A stretch of DNA of 64,000 nt from NCBI GenBank assembly GCA_964367935.1, contig CAYIYZ010000009.1, forward strand, positions 28,714 to 92,713, written 5' to 3'. Numbering within the stretch: the first letter of the stretch is position 1; every line of letters begins with the position of its first letter. Under the pieces are notes generated by a model. The model was not told the origin of the DNA. It saw only the letters and a list, made by a program, of their open reading frames with translations, and did no database searches. The stretch comes from Scatomorpha sp964367935 (lineage in GTDB: Bacteria; Bacillota; Clostridia; Oscillospirales; Oscillospiraceae). Below are positions 27,604-36,435 of this stretch, piece by piece. The translations under genes were made by a program, and so were the position numbers.

Positions 27604-28758
27604 CTACCTCCTTATGGATTTTACGAAGCTCTCTATACGAGTCTTCAAGGGGCCCATAGCCTCTCTGGAATACTCATAGGAAGATTCCAGCTTCAAGAAA
27701 GGCATATTCATCTCACGCAACCACTTGTTGATGCAGGCTGCTTCCATGTCATATATCTCGTCGAACACGAGCTGATACCAGACAACACCGTCTATATTGT
27801 AGTCCTCGATCATCTTACGCATGATGTCCATTCTATCACGCCATGCAGGCTGATATATATCGGGAGGTAGCTTGTCGTTGTAGTAACGCTGTGCTATATT
27901 CTCCATCAAGTCGCCGTCAGTCTTAACATTGTGACGGAAATGCCTGATACCCTCGTCCATCATCTCACAGACAATAGCGCCACCGAACTCCTCTATTAGA
28001 GTAGGTACTACGTAGTCACCAACTGCTACAACGTGTCCCGCAAGCAAAATGCGAACAGGCTTCTCTGTCTCATATGCGCCCTTGCCACCCTTGAGTATCT
28101 CAAGTGCCTGTGTCAGATAGTCTATAGCTACACTGGGATCTACGAAGAATGTGTAGTGGTTCAACTTTATAAAGTCAGAGCCTGTTATCGGAGGATTGTC
28201 CGATACACGAAGTGCATCTATCTCCATGAGCAAGCTGTTGATCTTGTTCTGACGCTCGATCTCAGCAGCCAGAGCCTCATCTGTGATAGTATTGCCCGTA
28301 ACCTCCTCAAGCTTCGCCTTGAACTTGCCAAGTGCGTTCTTGTAGTAGTTGTAGGATATCTCCTTCTTCCAGTCAACAGGTACGCCTATCTTGTAAACAG
28401 GAAGCTTTAAGTACTCCATAAGCTCAGATACACGGCCGATCTGGCAGTCGATCTGCTGGCACACTACCAAGTCAGCATTCTCTGTCACCTTATCGATGCC
28501 CATCATGTATGCACCCGCCATCGTACGTACGTAGGGGTTCATAACACGTAGCAAGTATTCAAGTACAGCCTCACCGGGTTCGGGGTCTCCACCCCTGCAC
28601 ATCAGGTAAGCATTTGCGCCGGCTGCATATATCAGCTCTTCCGGGCAAAATGAACCGGTCTGCTCAATGATCTTTATGCCATCGACTTCCCTGCTCGTTA
28701 TCAGTTCAGCCACACGCTCGTTCGCTGCCTGCGAAAACTTTGTCAGCAATTCTTTCAA
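27604..28758 (-). CDS. 2-hydroxyacyl-CoA dehydratase family protein, beta (HgdB-size) subunit
   Basis: A 384-residue partner of the alpha-like subunit. The N-terminal FCPEELIYAAGANAYLM matches the family's 'PEELI-AAG' element. By eye, the first cluster cysteine of canonical members (CP-x-x-K) is N74-P75 here, the second region retains C100 and C105 (VCQQIDCQIGR), and the third, late Cys is replaced in WYQLVFDEIYD. The closing FLKLESSYEYSREAMG...TRIESF is typical. Two of three expected ligands are therefore missing, which is unusual for an active dehydratase. Its stop is 7 bp before the alpha-subunit start codon. Confidence 0.83.
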   Translation of the reverse strand: MKELLTKFSQAANERVAELITSREVDGIKIIEQTGSFCPEELIYAAGANAYLMCRGGDPEPGEAVLEYLLRVMNPYVRTMAGAYMMGIDKVTENADLVVCQQIDCQIGRVSELMEYLKLPVYKIGVPVDWKKEISYNYYKNALGKFKAKLEEVTGNTITDEALAAEIERQNKINSLLMEIDALRVSDNPPITGSDFIKLNHYTFFVDPSVAIDYLTQALEILKGGKGAYETEKPVRILLAGHVVAVGDYVVPTLIEEFGGAIVCEMMDEGIRHFRHNVKTDGDLMENIAQRYYNDKLPPDIYQPAWRDRMDIMRKMIEDYNIDGVVWYQLVFDEIYDMEAACINKWLREMNMPFLKLESSYEYSREAMGPLKTRIESFVKSIRR

Positions 28759-28777
28759 GTCTGAGTCCTCCTTAAAA

Positions 28778-30181
28778 TTATTTATGGAAATTCGTTCCTA
28801 TCGCATTCTTCGCACACTCCAAAATAGCCTCGGAGTATGTCGGATGTGAGTGCATTGTCTCTGCAAGTGTATCTACAGTCATATCACCGCGCATAGCAGT
28901 TGCTATCTCAGCTATCATGTTAGATGCACCTTCGCAAACTACAATACCGCCCAAAATCTTGTGCGTATTCTTGTCTGCTACTATCTTCACTATGCCTTCT
29001 GTCGCAGCATTGCAAAGTGCCTTCTCGTTTGCAGACATCGGCAATACGCCCTCTATGATCTCTATGCCCTGTGCTTCTGCCTCACTGCGGCTCAAGCCAA
29101 CCTTAGTAATCTCCGGCTTATAGAATATAGTCCAAGGTAACACGTCATAGTCAAGCCTTGTGTCTACCTTGCCTGCCATGATCTCAGCTATGGTCAGTCC
29201 CTCGCTCTGTGCCTTTGAAGAAAGCTGTGTGCCGGGTGCTACGTCACCAACTGCATATATGCTCTCTATGCTGGACTGATTCATCTCGTTCGTTACGATA
29301 CGACCCTTCTCAATCTTTACGCCGACTTCCTCAAGTCCTAAGCCCTGCAAATTGCTCACACGACCTATGGACACAAGTGCCTTCTCCGCTACCAAGGTCT
29401 CGCCGCCCTTTAAGTACGCCGTTACTTCCTTTTCGCCTGTGACTTTCATCGTATCTATCATCACATTTGTAAGTACTGTTATGCCACGGCTCTCAAGCAT
29501 CTTCTTGACCATCTCACAGACTTCCTCGTCCGCTACTGCAGATGCTATTACAGGCAGTGCCTCGACTATCGTTATCTTTGTACCCATAGTTGCATAGAAA
29601 AGTCCCATCTCTATGCCTATGTGGCCGCCGCCTACGATTATCATGCTCTCGGGTGCCTCTGTCATTGTCAAAGTCTCATCGCTCGTTACAATATTCTTTC
29701 TGTCTACATTAAATGCAGGCAGTTCCATCGGCTCAGAACCGGTTGCTATTACTATGTTCTTTGCTGTAAGAGTCTTCTCTTCACCCTTGTCGGTGATAAC
29801 TTTAACTGTATTGCCGTCCTGCAAGGTTGTGTCCCCGAACATTACGGGAATATCTCTGCCGCCCAGTATATGCATGCGCAGACCGTTACCAAGCATTGAC
29901 TGTATCATGGCACGACGTGACATGATCTTCTTAATGTCTACCGAATAGCCATCAACTTTTATGCCTATGCTCTTTGCCTTTTTCAGCTCATCTACCGTCG
30001 TTACTGCACGAAGAAGCGCCTTTGTAGGTATGCAGCCTCTATTGATGCAAGTTCCGCCTATGCCACCCTTTACTCTTTTCTCAATGATAAGAGCTTTACG
30101 ACCCAAATCGGTCGAACGAATCGCAGTTGCACAACCGCCACTACCGGCACCTAATACTATTACATCATAATCGAAGTTCAT
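28778..30181 (-). CDS. Dihydrolipoamide-dehydrogenase-like flavoprotein
   Basis: A 467-residue pyridine-nucleotide disulfide oxidoreductase. FAD-binding VIVLGAGSGGCATAI is at residues 8-22, the redox-active disulfide is GGTCINRGCIPTK, NAD binding is IIVGGGHIGIEMG, the second FAD motif is IYAVGDVAPG, and the catalytic dyad is in HSHPTYSEAI near the C-terminus. All lipoamide dehydrogenase hallmarks are present, but no lipoate-dependent complex is nearby. In this operon it may instead shuttle electrons to the dehydratase activator or to the small CxxC protein. It lies between activator and beta-subunit genes. Confidence 0.88.
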   Translation of the reverse strand: MNFDYDVIVLGAGSGGCATAIRSTDLGRKALIIEKRVKGGIGGTCINRGCIPTKALLRAVTTVDELKKAKSIGIKVDGYSVDIKKIMSRRAMIQSMLGNGLRMHILGGRDIPVMFGDTTLQDGNTVKVITDKGEEKTLTAKNIVIATGSEPMELPAFNVDRKNIVTSDETLTMTEAPESMIIVGGGHIGIEMGLFYATMGTKITIVEALPVIASAVADEEVCEMVKKMLESRGITVLTNVMIDTMKVTGEKEVTAYLKGGETLVAEKALVSIGRVSNLQGLGLEEVGVKIEKGRIVTNEMNQSSIESIYAVGDVAPGTQLSSKAQSEGLTIAEIMAGKVDTRLDYDVLPWTIFYKPEITKVGLSRSEAEAQGIEIIEGVLPMSANEKALCNAATEGIVKIVADKNTHKILGGIVVCEGASNMIAEIATAMRGDMTVDTLAETMHSHPTYSEAILECAKNAIGTNFHK

Positions 30182-30205
30182 TATTCACCTCTGTAAAAAA
30201 TTATA

Positions 30206-31003
30206 TTATATTACTTGCTCACGTGCTATAAGAGCTGCACCCATGCAACCAGTAATCTGCGCATGTTCCAGTGTATGCACTTTTGCACCGCCGCACTGAC
30301 TCTCGACAGCGCGTCTGACTCCCTCGCTGTTGGCGACGCCACCGGTGAACACAATGTCACCGGTAAGCGTGCCCAAGCAGCGCTTTGCCATGTTAACAAC
30401 TCTCTTAGCCACCGCTAGATTCATGCCCATTATGATATTCGCCTTAGACACACCCTCACTGAGCAAGGATATTATCTCAGTCTCTGCAAATATCGTGCAC
30501 ATGCTTGATATGGTGCAAGGCTCATCCGCTTCGAGCGATATGTCGGACAACGCATCCAACTCCTCACCCATCAGCCTCGTAGACAGCACTTCGAAAAATC
30601 GACCCGTACCGGCTGCACACTTATCATTCATCTCAAACATCATGATATCACCGTCTGCATCTAAACCGATAGCCTTACTGTCCTGTCCGCCTATATCTAT
30701 AATAGTCCTTGTCGTGGGGCGCAGATGTACTGTGCCCCTCGCATGACATATTATCTCGGGCGATGAATCGTCCGCTCCGGCCATGATGTGTCTTCCGTAG
30801 CCCGTTGCAACCACTCTTGCTACCGAACTTCTGTCTGCGCCTATTTTCTCAAGGGCAGCATCCAACACTTCATTTCCGCTCTTGCTTCTGTCTGCTCCCG
30901 TATAGCTGAGGTGAAAGCTCTGTAGCTCACCGGACTCGTCTATCAGTGCACACTTGGTTGTTGTTGAGCCGATGTCAACACCGGCAAATAGCTTTTTACT
31001 CAT
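30206..31003 (-). CDS. 2-hydroxyacyl-CoA dehydratase activator (HgdC-like ATPase)
   Basis: A 265-residue member of the ASKHA-fold activators (HgdC, FldI, BadF/BadG). These homodimers hold one [4Fe-4S] cluster between subunits and use ATP to inject an electron into the dehydratase. Motifs: GVDIGSTTTKCALID (phosphate 1), IIDIGGQDSKAI, the two cluster cysteines in NDKCAAGTGRF and SSMCTIF, and VFTGGVANSEGV. Unlike its partner subunits, it keeps every key residue. Only one activator gene is present, as in dehydratase systems and unlike class I benzoyl-CoA reductase, which has two different ATPase subunits. Confidence 0.93.
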   Translation of the reverse strand: MSKKLFAGVDIGSTTTKCALIDESGELQSFHLSYTGADRSKSGNEVLDAALEKIGADRSSVARVVATGYGRHIMAGADDSSPEIICHARGTVHLRPTTRTIIDIGGQDSKAIGLDADGDIMMFEMNDKCAAGTGRFFEVLSTRLMGEELDALSDISLEADEPCTISSMCTIFAETEIISLLSEGVSKANIIMGMNLAVAKRVVNMAKRCLGTLTGDIVFTGGVANSEGVRRAVESQCGGAKVHTLEHAQITGCMGAALIAREQVI

Positions 31004-31013
31004 AATTCCTCAC

Positions 31014-31202
31014 TTACTTAGACTCGAGCATCTGTTCTGCAGAGTTAACTTCGTCCAGAACCATTTCCTCAGACAAGAAGTGTATTCCGCAACCGGGGCA
31101 ACGCATGCCACCTGCAGGAGGGAGATCCATGCCGTTATATGATACTTCGATATCAGGCTTATCTTCCATCTCTACCTTGCACTTACCACATGTATATGCC
31201 AT
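31014..31202 (-). CDS. Small zinc-ribbon-like CxxC protein
   Basis: A 62-residue protein with two CxxC pairs, C5-G-K-C8 and C35-P-G-C38, around a short beta hairpin, and a C-terminal helix ending AEQMLESK. It fits a rubredoxin-like or zinc-ribbon fold. It recalls the DVU_1557-type small redox proteins found beside CoA ligases, radical SAM enzymes and methyltransferases in Desulfovibrio; this is from memory and unverified. It is 10 bp upstream of the activator gene and could act as an electron carrier or metal-bound adaptor. Confidence 0.72.
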   Translation of the reverse strand: MAYTCGKCKVEMEDKPDIEVSYNGMDLPPAGGMRCPGCGIHFLSEEMVLDEVNSAEQMLESK

Positions 31203-31203
31203 C

Positions 31204-31473
31204 TTATTCGCCCTCCTCAGTAAATACTATCTTGTGTGCATACGCACTTGTAATTGTGAGCTCTACATCACCCTCAGCCATATCGCCGCCCGGTGTGTAC
31301 ACTCCGTATACCGTGAGATTGCCATCACGATTACGGAATATGCCGTGGTCGCCTTCAAAAATATAAGTTTTTGCTGCTACCGCTGCCTCTGCGCCCTTAG
31401 TTACGTCTTCCTCTGTGATTCCGCGCTCTGCCATTACATCCAGAGCTTCCTGTGTAAATGTGCATTTAACCAT
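31204..31473 (-). CDS. Small conserved-looking protein, DUF4258-like N-terminus
   Basis: An 89-residue protein whose N-terminus (FTQEALDVMAERGITEEDV) has the helix-turn pattern of DUF4258, followed by four predicted beta strands (TYIFEG, HGIFRN, LTVYGVYTP, VELTITSAY). No function can be named. One base separates its stop from the start of the CxxC protein, so they are translated together. Its place in the operon suggests a role tied to the dehydratase system. Confidence 0.65.
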   Translation of the reverse strand: MVKCTFTQEALDVMAERGITEEDVTKGAEAAVAAKTYIFEGDHGIFRNRDGNLTVYGVYTPGGDMAEGDVELTITSAYAHKIVFTEEGE

Positions 31474-31498
31474 GTTTTAAATCCTCCTCAGGATAAAA

Positions 31499-32914
31499 TT
31501 AATTTGATATTTGTGCCTCTTGCGCTGCCTTCTTGTACTTCTCCTCTGTCTCAAGCCAGTACGGATGCAAGTTACGCATCTTCTCTGTCAAGCTCGTGCC
31601 CTCAGCCTTCTTAACAGCCGCATTACGTAGCACCCAGTAAATAAGACCGATTGCGAAGAATATTCCAAGACCTATCATCGTAGTTGGTGTCAAGCGCTGG
31701 ATAAGTGCCCATGCCAATGTTAGCTGGAACAGTACGCTCAGCACTGCTACGATTATTACGATGACGCGAGGAACCTTAAAGCCTGCATTTGCTGCACAGT
31801 GGGGCAGCTTGTTACCAACAAGGATCGGGGGTAGGTAGAACAAGAATGCCAAAAGCATGCCGGGTAGTGATACAAGAGATACAACAACTGTTATACTCAT
31901 CTGTGTTACGATAATAACCGCAGCAACAGCAACCATTACCCATAGTGTTACGAAAGGCACCTGGTTCTTATTTAGCTTCTTGAATACGCTGGGCCATACG
32001 CCGTCACGTGCTGCAACCCAGTGCATACGTGAGTAGTTTAGTAGACCTGTATTAAGTGACATAAGTGTTGCAAGCATACCGCCGGCCACAACGAAGAATG
32101 TGAACAGGGGTCCCTTCAAGAATATCGCCGCCTGTGTGGACAGGGGCTGGTTTGCAACTACATCCAGCGGAGCAACACCAACTGCAACGTAAGATACTAC
32201 GAAGTATATTACTGCAACTATAGATGTACCTATAAAGAATGCTGCCGGGATGGTTTTGTTCGGGTTCTTAACCTCATCACCGAGGGACATGACAACTGCG
32301 CCGCCCTGCAGGGTGTAACGCAAAATCGCTACCGCTGCGAAAATGCCGGCCATATCTGCACCGAACACCTTCTGAAGTGTGACATACTCGGGGTTTATAG
32401 CACCGAAGCCGAAGAACACGAACACGCCAAGAGCCAAAATCGTGCATACAACAACAACGTTCTGTGCAACTGTGGAAGCCTTAGCGCCGAATGTTGCAAT
32501 TACTGCTAGAATAAATAGTGCAACAAGTGCCGCTATCGTCGTATTGAGTCCGGGTACTATTGCCGCAAAGTAGTTTGCGAAAGTCATCGCGAACACCGCA
32601 AGGTTCAAACTGCCGATTACCGAAGTCAGTATCTGTGCATAACCTGCTACCGGGTGAACGAAGCGAGAAACATACATATATGTACCTCCAGTTGCCGGTA
32701 TGACCGAGCTAAGGTACATGCTGGGGATGTATAGGAACATGGTCAACAGACCACCCAATACAAATGCTATCGGAACGCCGGTACCCGCCAAAGCGATACC
32801 GCTTCCCGTGTACGCGAATATACCTGTACCCAAGCAACCACCGATTGCAAGGATAAGACACATGCCGAAGCCTAATTGTCTTTTCAGACCCTCCTGTTGT
32901 TTGTTTTCTGCCAT
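31499..32914 (-). CDS. APC-family amino-acid permease
   Basis: A 471-residue transporter of the amino acid-polyamine-organocation family with about twelve helices. The first membrane helix has the substrate-contact motif AIGGCLGTGIFAYTGSG, and IPATGGTYMYVSRFV follows in helix 3. Relatives import amino acids or exchange them for products. It is the first gene of the unit running toward the dehydratase genes, with a 25-bp gap to the next gene, and suggests an amino acid or derived acid as substrate. AGGAG precedes the ATG. Confidence 0.88.
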   Translation of the reverse strand: MAENKQQEGLKRQLGFGMCLILAIGGCLGTGIFAYTGSGIALAGTGVPIAFVLGGLLTMFLYIPSMYLSSVIPATGGTYMYVSRFVHPVAGYAQILTSVIGSLNLAVFAMTFANYFAAIVPGLNTTIAALVALFILAVIATFGAKASTVAQNVVVVCTILALGVFVFFGFGAINPEYVTLQKVFGADMAGIFAAVAILRYTLQGGAVVMSLGDEVKNPNKTIPAAFFIGTSIVAVIYFVVSYVAVGVAPLDVVANQPLSTQAAIFLKGPLFTFFVVAGGMLATLMSLNTGLLNYSRMHWVAARDGVWPSVFKKLNKNQVPFVTLWVMVAVAAVIIVTQMSITVVVSLVSLPGMLLAFLFYLPPILVGNKLPHCAANAGFKVPRVIVIIVAVLSVLFQLTLAWALIQRLTPTTMIGLGIFFAIGLIYWVLRNAAVKKAEGTSLTEKMRNLHPYWLETEEKYKKAAQEAQISN

Positions 32915-33103
32915 TATCGATTTCTCCTTTCTAACTTCCCTTCAAATTCCCTTTGTCATTTTGACGGAACTCTGCAGCGTTCCACACAGGAATGATAGCA
33001 GATTTGTCGATAAAGTTCGTCCTTTTTATGTCACATCAACGGCATTGAATTGTCATTTTTTTCACTATTCAGCATCACCTCCACATCGCATAGGACAAAA
33101 ATC

Positions 33104-33131
33104 GACCTATTCCCAAAATTGGAAATAGGTC
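33104..33131 (-). terminator. Rho-independent terminator after the AraC-type regulator gene
   Basis: GACCTATT arms with an 11-bp imperfect stem (33104-33113 with 33121-33131), followed on the minus strand by GATTTTTG. It separates the regulator unit from the permease operon. Confidence 0.75.
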
Positions 33132-33143
33132 ATTTTTTATCCC

Positions 33144-34988
33144 TCACCCCTCGTTCAACACGAGAACTGCTATTTTGCCCTTCTCAACGGTCCTGACCAC
33201 ATTTACCCCACCGTTTGCATATATCGTCTCAGTCGCATGACCGAACTTGCCAGAGTGTCTGGCATACAGTCTGCGCCTGTTAGATATTGATACCATTGGG
33301 TTTTGCACAACTTCGTCGCGGTGCCTTCCCAATATTTCGTTTACATAATACTCCGTCGCAAAGTATCTGCCTGTCGGAACTTTCAAATTGACCTTATACG
33401 TTACTTCATTGCAATCATCCATATTATTGTCATTGTAGAGTAAAATTTGGAGGCTTTTTTTGCACAAGGTCACCGCACACCCTGTGTTAGACAGCAAAAT
33501 TTTACCTTCCATTTTTGCTATCATTGATACTATAAAAAAGAAGTCACTCTTATAATTATGCTCATCTATCATATGATAATAGCCTTCTTCGCTGAACATT
33601 GAGCATGGAATACGCTCGCCACGCAAGCTATATCCCAAAATCGACTCTATATTAGCCTCATTTTTGTCCTCGTGCTTATACTCCGTCACATAGCGTGTAT
33701 TTATCTTTACCTGCATAGCTTGCAAAAACGCTAGGCTCTCACTGAATTTTCCCTCTAATCTCTTATCTCCATCGACCAATATCGTCTCCAAGCCCATCTC
33801 ACTAACATGAGTAACAAACTCCGCAAACGCATAGTACAGCGCATTATCCGACAATATCTCTAATAGTCTATCTACATTATCTATTATTATCCCTTTGACA
33901 TTTAACATATTGACTATGTCATCAAACAGTAGATAATTAGAACTATTCAAGCAATAGTCAATGTCATTTACGTATAGAGTATCAACAGCAAAAGTACACT
34001 CACCTTTTGCCGCTAACACTGCATCCGTTCCCACATCTATCTTCATCTCTCTATTTATCATATGTGCGAGCAAAGCCAACACTTCATCTCTCATCATCTG
34101 ATAGCCGTGCGCCGTATCATAGTCACTCTGCTCTCTCTTGCTCTCAAAGCGCTTCCTATACATGTTTGGCGTTATCTCGTAAAACTCTTTAAAATATGCT
34201 GCGTACGCCTTTGTATTCGCCAAGCCATATTTGCTCGCTATCTCGGATATAGTCAAATCACCTTGCACCAAATCCTCTAAAGACGCCCTTATTCGTGTTC
34301 GTGCCAAAAATTTAGAGAAGGATATCCCCATGTTCTTCTTGAAAAATTTTGACGCATAACTCTCCGAATAGTGGAGTTGCTCCGCTATGTCCTCAAGAGT
34401 AATCTCCTCTTCCAACTTCGACTCTATATATTTAACTATTTCCAAGCTCTTCGCTAAGTCCGACTTCTTATCTATATAGTACTCTCGCTGCTCTGAGCCG
34501 TCAGACATTATCGCATCAAGCATAGATGCTGCTATCAGCGTTATATCTGATCCGCGCACCGTTTTCTCCTCTATTAATGTGCTCACAAGCTTAGACAACT
34601 CCGCTTTTAACTTATTATATCCCTCGCTATCGTCAGCCGCCGTATACACCACAGAGTCATGTTCAAACCTTCCTGTTTCAAAAAACTGTTCCGGCAACCA
34701 CTCTACATCTAAGTGTAGTATCAATAAAATTCCTCGCTCCGCCCCCACACTCTCTAACATATGAATGTCATTCGGTGCTACTACCGCTATGTCGTGCTTA
34801 GTTATGTTAGCGTTGATGTTCTCAGTATATAAATTAAAGGAGCCTTGCAACACATAAGCAAGCTCCAACCGACTCTGTCTATGAAACAGAGTGCTGTTGA
34901 AGCTATTTACGCACAAACTCAAGGGTATGCCGTTTTTAATACCCGAAAATTCATAGTAATATGCCATTTTATCCCTTGCGCCACTCAT
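33144..34988 (-). CDS. AraC-family regulator with a large C-terminal GH39-like domain
   Basis: A 614-residue DNA-binding protein. Residues 15-110 form a cupin-like sensor half (LELAYVLQGSFNLYTENI), residues about 175-275 hold the two helix-turn-helix units (LEDIAEQLHYSESYASKFF and ISEIASKYGLANTKAYAAYF), and some 330 further residues follow. The C-terminal end (VPTGRYFATEYYVNEILG ... VEKGKIAVLVLNEG) resembles the beta-sandwich end of GH39-type domains in large Firmicute AraC regulators, but the barrel part is shortened and probably non-catalytic. An alternative start is the ATG at 34967. It is cotranscribed with the methyltransferase and is the obvious candidate regulator of the adjacent catabolic operon. 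Confidence 0.85.
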   Translation of the reverse strand: MSGARDKMAYYYEFSGIKNGIPLSLCVNSFNSTLFHRQSRLELAYVLQGSFNLYTENINANITKHDIAVVAPNDIHMLESVGAERGILLILHLDVEWLPEQFFETGRFEHDSVVYTAADDSEGYNKLKAELSKLVSTLIEEKTVRGSDITLIAASMLDAIMSDGSEQREYYIDKKSDLAKSLEIVKYIESKLEEEITLEDIAEQLHYSESYASKFFKKNMGISFSKFLARTRIRASLEDLVQGDLTISEIASKYGLANTKAYAAYFKEFYEITPNMYRKRFESKREQSDYDTAHGYQMMRDEVLALLAHMINREMKIDVGTDAVLAAKGECTFAVDTLYVNDIDYCLNSSNYLLFDDIVNMLNVKGIIIDNVDRLLEILSDNALYYAFAEFVTHVSEMGLETILVDGDKRLEGKFSESLAFLQAMQVKINTRYVTEYKHEDKNEANIESILGYSLRGERIPCSMFSEEGYYHMIDEHNYKSDFFFIVSMIAKMEGKILLSNTGCAVTLCKKSLQILLYNDNNMDDCNEVTYKVNLKVPTGRYFATEYYVNEILGRHRDEVVQNPMVSISNRRRLYARHSGKFGHATETIYANGGVNVVRTVEKGKIAVLVLNEG

Positions 34989-35004
34989 CCAATTTTCCCC
35001 TTCA

Positions 35005-35784
35005 TCACTTTTTTCTGAATATCAGTAAGCTCCTGCCGATTCCCGCACGGACAAAGAAATTGCGTATCTTCGCTTGCTTGTTTTCAATTTCTTCCTCACT
35101 TATATCAGCCTTACCGGTTGTCTCAACGCTCTCCACTCCGGCTAACACTCTGCCTAGCTCTGACATCTCTGTATCAAACGACTGCGCCAAATACTGTCCA
35201 AACGAATACAGTTGCATAGATCTATCGGCTATATGAACAGTTTCAAATCCCACTGCTTCAAATATATTCTTATACGTCTCAGGTAGCTTTATACCAACAA
35301 AACACGGAATATTCGTGAGCTGAACATCCTCATCCTCACATCCGCCCCTGCCCACACAGAAATCATATATCATCAGGTGCCCCGAGGGCTTCATGCACTC
35401 GTACACACGTTTTGCAAACTCACTTTTTCTCTCTATTTCCAAAGTAGATAAAAAGTTCTCGCTGAACACATGACTATAGTTTTCACCAACAGACTCTTTA
35501 AAGAAATCAGTCTTTATAAACTCAACCTTGTCTTCAACGCCCGCCGCTGCCGCTGCCGCACGCGCCTCTTTTATTCTACTATCAGATATATCAAGACCCT
35601 TAACACTCCAATCAAACGCTCCGGCCGCCCTTACTGCCGAACTTCCGTTGCCACAAGCTATCTCTAACAAACTGTCCCCCACCTCAGGCTTCGGACAGAG
35701 CTTTAACGCTTCTGCAAATGTATTATACTTATTCGGCCTACGACCAAATATATCCGTCAATGGTAATGTGCAATACTGACTCAT
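35005..35784 (-). CDS. SAM-dependent class I methyltransferase
   Basis: A 259-residue methyltransferase. The SAM-binding motif I is LLEIACGNGSSAVRAA, motif II ends in GLDISDSRI, and LMIYDFCVGRGG follows motif III. It resembles the DVU_1556-type methyltransferases that I recall beside TrsS-type radical SAM proteins. Substrate unknown. It has a clear promoter (TTGAAT-17-TAAAAT) and is the first gene of the unit with the AraC regulator, 16 bp upstream of it. Confidence 0.83.
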   Translation of the reverse strand: MSQYCTLPLTDIFGRRPNKYNTFAEALKLCPKPEVGDSLLEIACGNGSSAVRAAGAFDWSVKGLDISDSRIKEARAAAAAAGVEDKVEFIKTDFFKESVGENYSHVFSENFLSTLEIERKSEFAKRVYECMKPSGHLMIYDFCVGRGGCEDEDVQLTNIPCFVGIKLPETYKNIFEAVGFETVHIADRSMQLYSFGQYLAQSFDTEMSELGRVLAGVESVETTGKADISEEEIENKQAKIRNFFVRAGIGRSLLIFRKK

Positions 35785-35832
35785 TCTCTACTCCTTCTGA
35801 CACTTCTTCACTATATGATATTTTGCGATAAC

Positions 35833-35861
35833 ATTTTATCACATTCATTTCTCACATTCAA
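35833..35861 (-). promoter_or_regulatory. Sigma-A promoter of the methyltransferase-regulator unit
   Basis: Minus-strand -35 TTGAAT (35856-35861), 17-bp spacer, -10 TAAAAT (35833-35838), about 50 bp before the ATG. The rest of 35862-36017 is AT-rich with nothing further recognised. Confidence 0.7.
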
Positions 35862-36017
35862 CCAAAACACAAGCAATCTTAGGTAGTTTTTAGCCTTTCT
35901 GTGCGTTATTTAATTCTTTTTATATCAATTATGTGTTCTAAATCAATCGTTTATTATATATTTACTCTGCTCATTCTCAATTATCACCTCATTTAGGTCA
36001 TATTTTGACAAAACAAT

Positions 36018-36043
36018 AGGAAGCCGACTCTCGTCGACTTCCT
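36018..36043 (-). terminator. Rho-independent terminator of infC-rpmI-rplT
   Basis: An 11-bp stem (36018-36028 with 36033-36043), TCTC loop, followed on the minus strand by ATTGTTTTGT. It lies 18 bp after the rplT stop. Confidence 0.87.
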
Positions 36044-36060
36044 ATAAATTGCTATTTAGC

Positions 36061-36414
36061 TTATAACGCTGCTTTAGCCTTCTCGCACAGCACTGTGAAT
36101 GCTGCAGGATCATGTATCGCCGTCTCTGACAGCATCTTGCGGTTTAGCTCTATGCCAGACTTCTTCAGCCCGTTCATGAACGTTGAATAGTTCATGCCGT
36201 TTAGCTTTGCCGCAGCACTTATACGTGTTATCCATAGTCTTCTAAAATCACGCTTCTTGCTCTTACGTCCAACATATGCATAACGTCCTGACTTCATTAC
36301 CTGCTGCTTTGCCATCTTGAAGTGACGTGACTTGTTGCCCCAATAGCCGCGTGCAAGACCAATCATCTTTTTTCTTCTCTTGCGCGTCATCATTGCGCCT
36401 TTAACTCTTGCCAT
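36061..36414 (-). CDS. rplT: 50S ribosomal protein L20
   Basis: A 117-residue basic protein matching L20 over its full length: MARVKGAMMTRKRRKKMIG, ARGYWGNKSRHF, RDFRRLWITRISAAAKLNG. It binds 23S rRNA early in 50S assembly and in Firmicutes also represses its own operon through the leader. It is the last gene of infC-rpmI-rplT, the conserved order. Confidence 0.98.
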   Translation of the reverse strand: MARVKGAMMTRKRRKKMIGLARGYWGNKSRHFKMAKQQVMKSGRYAYVGRKSKKRDFRRLWITRISAAAKLNGMNYSTFMNGLKKSGIELNRKMLSETAIHDPAAFTVLCEKAKAAL

Positions 36415-36435
36415 CTTTTAAGTCTCCTCCTGTCC

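Noticed and set aside
26145..31003. Class I benzoyl-CoA reductase
   Set aside because: That enzyme needs two different ATPase subunits (BcrA and BcrD); only one activator gene is present, and the subunit lengths match HgdA/HgdB.
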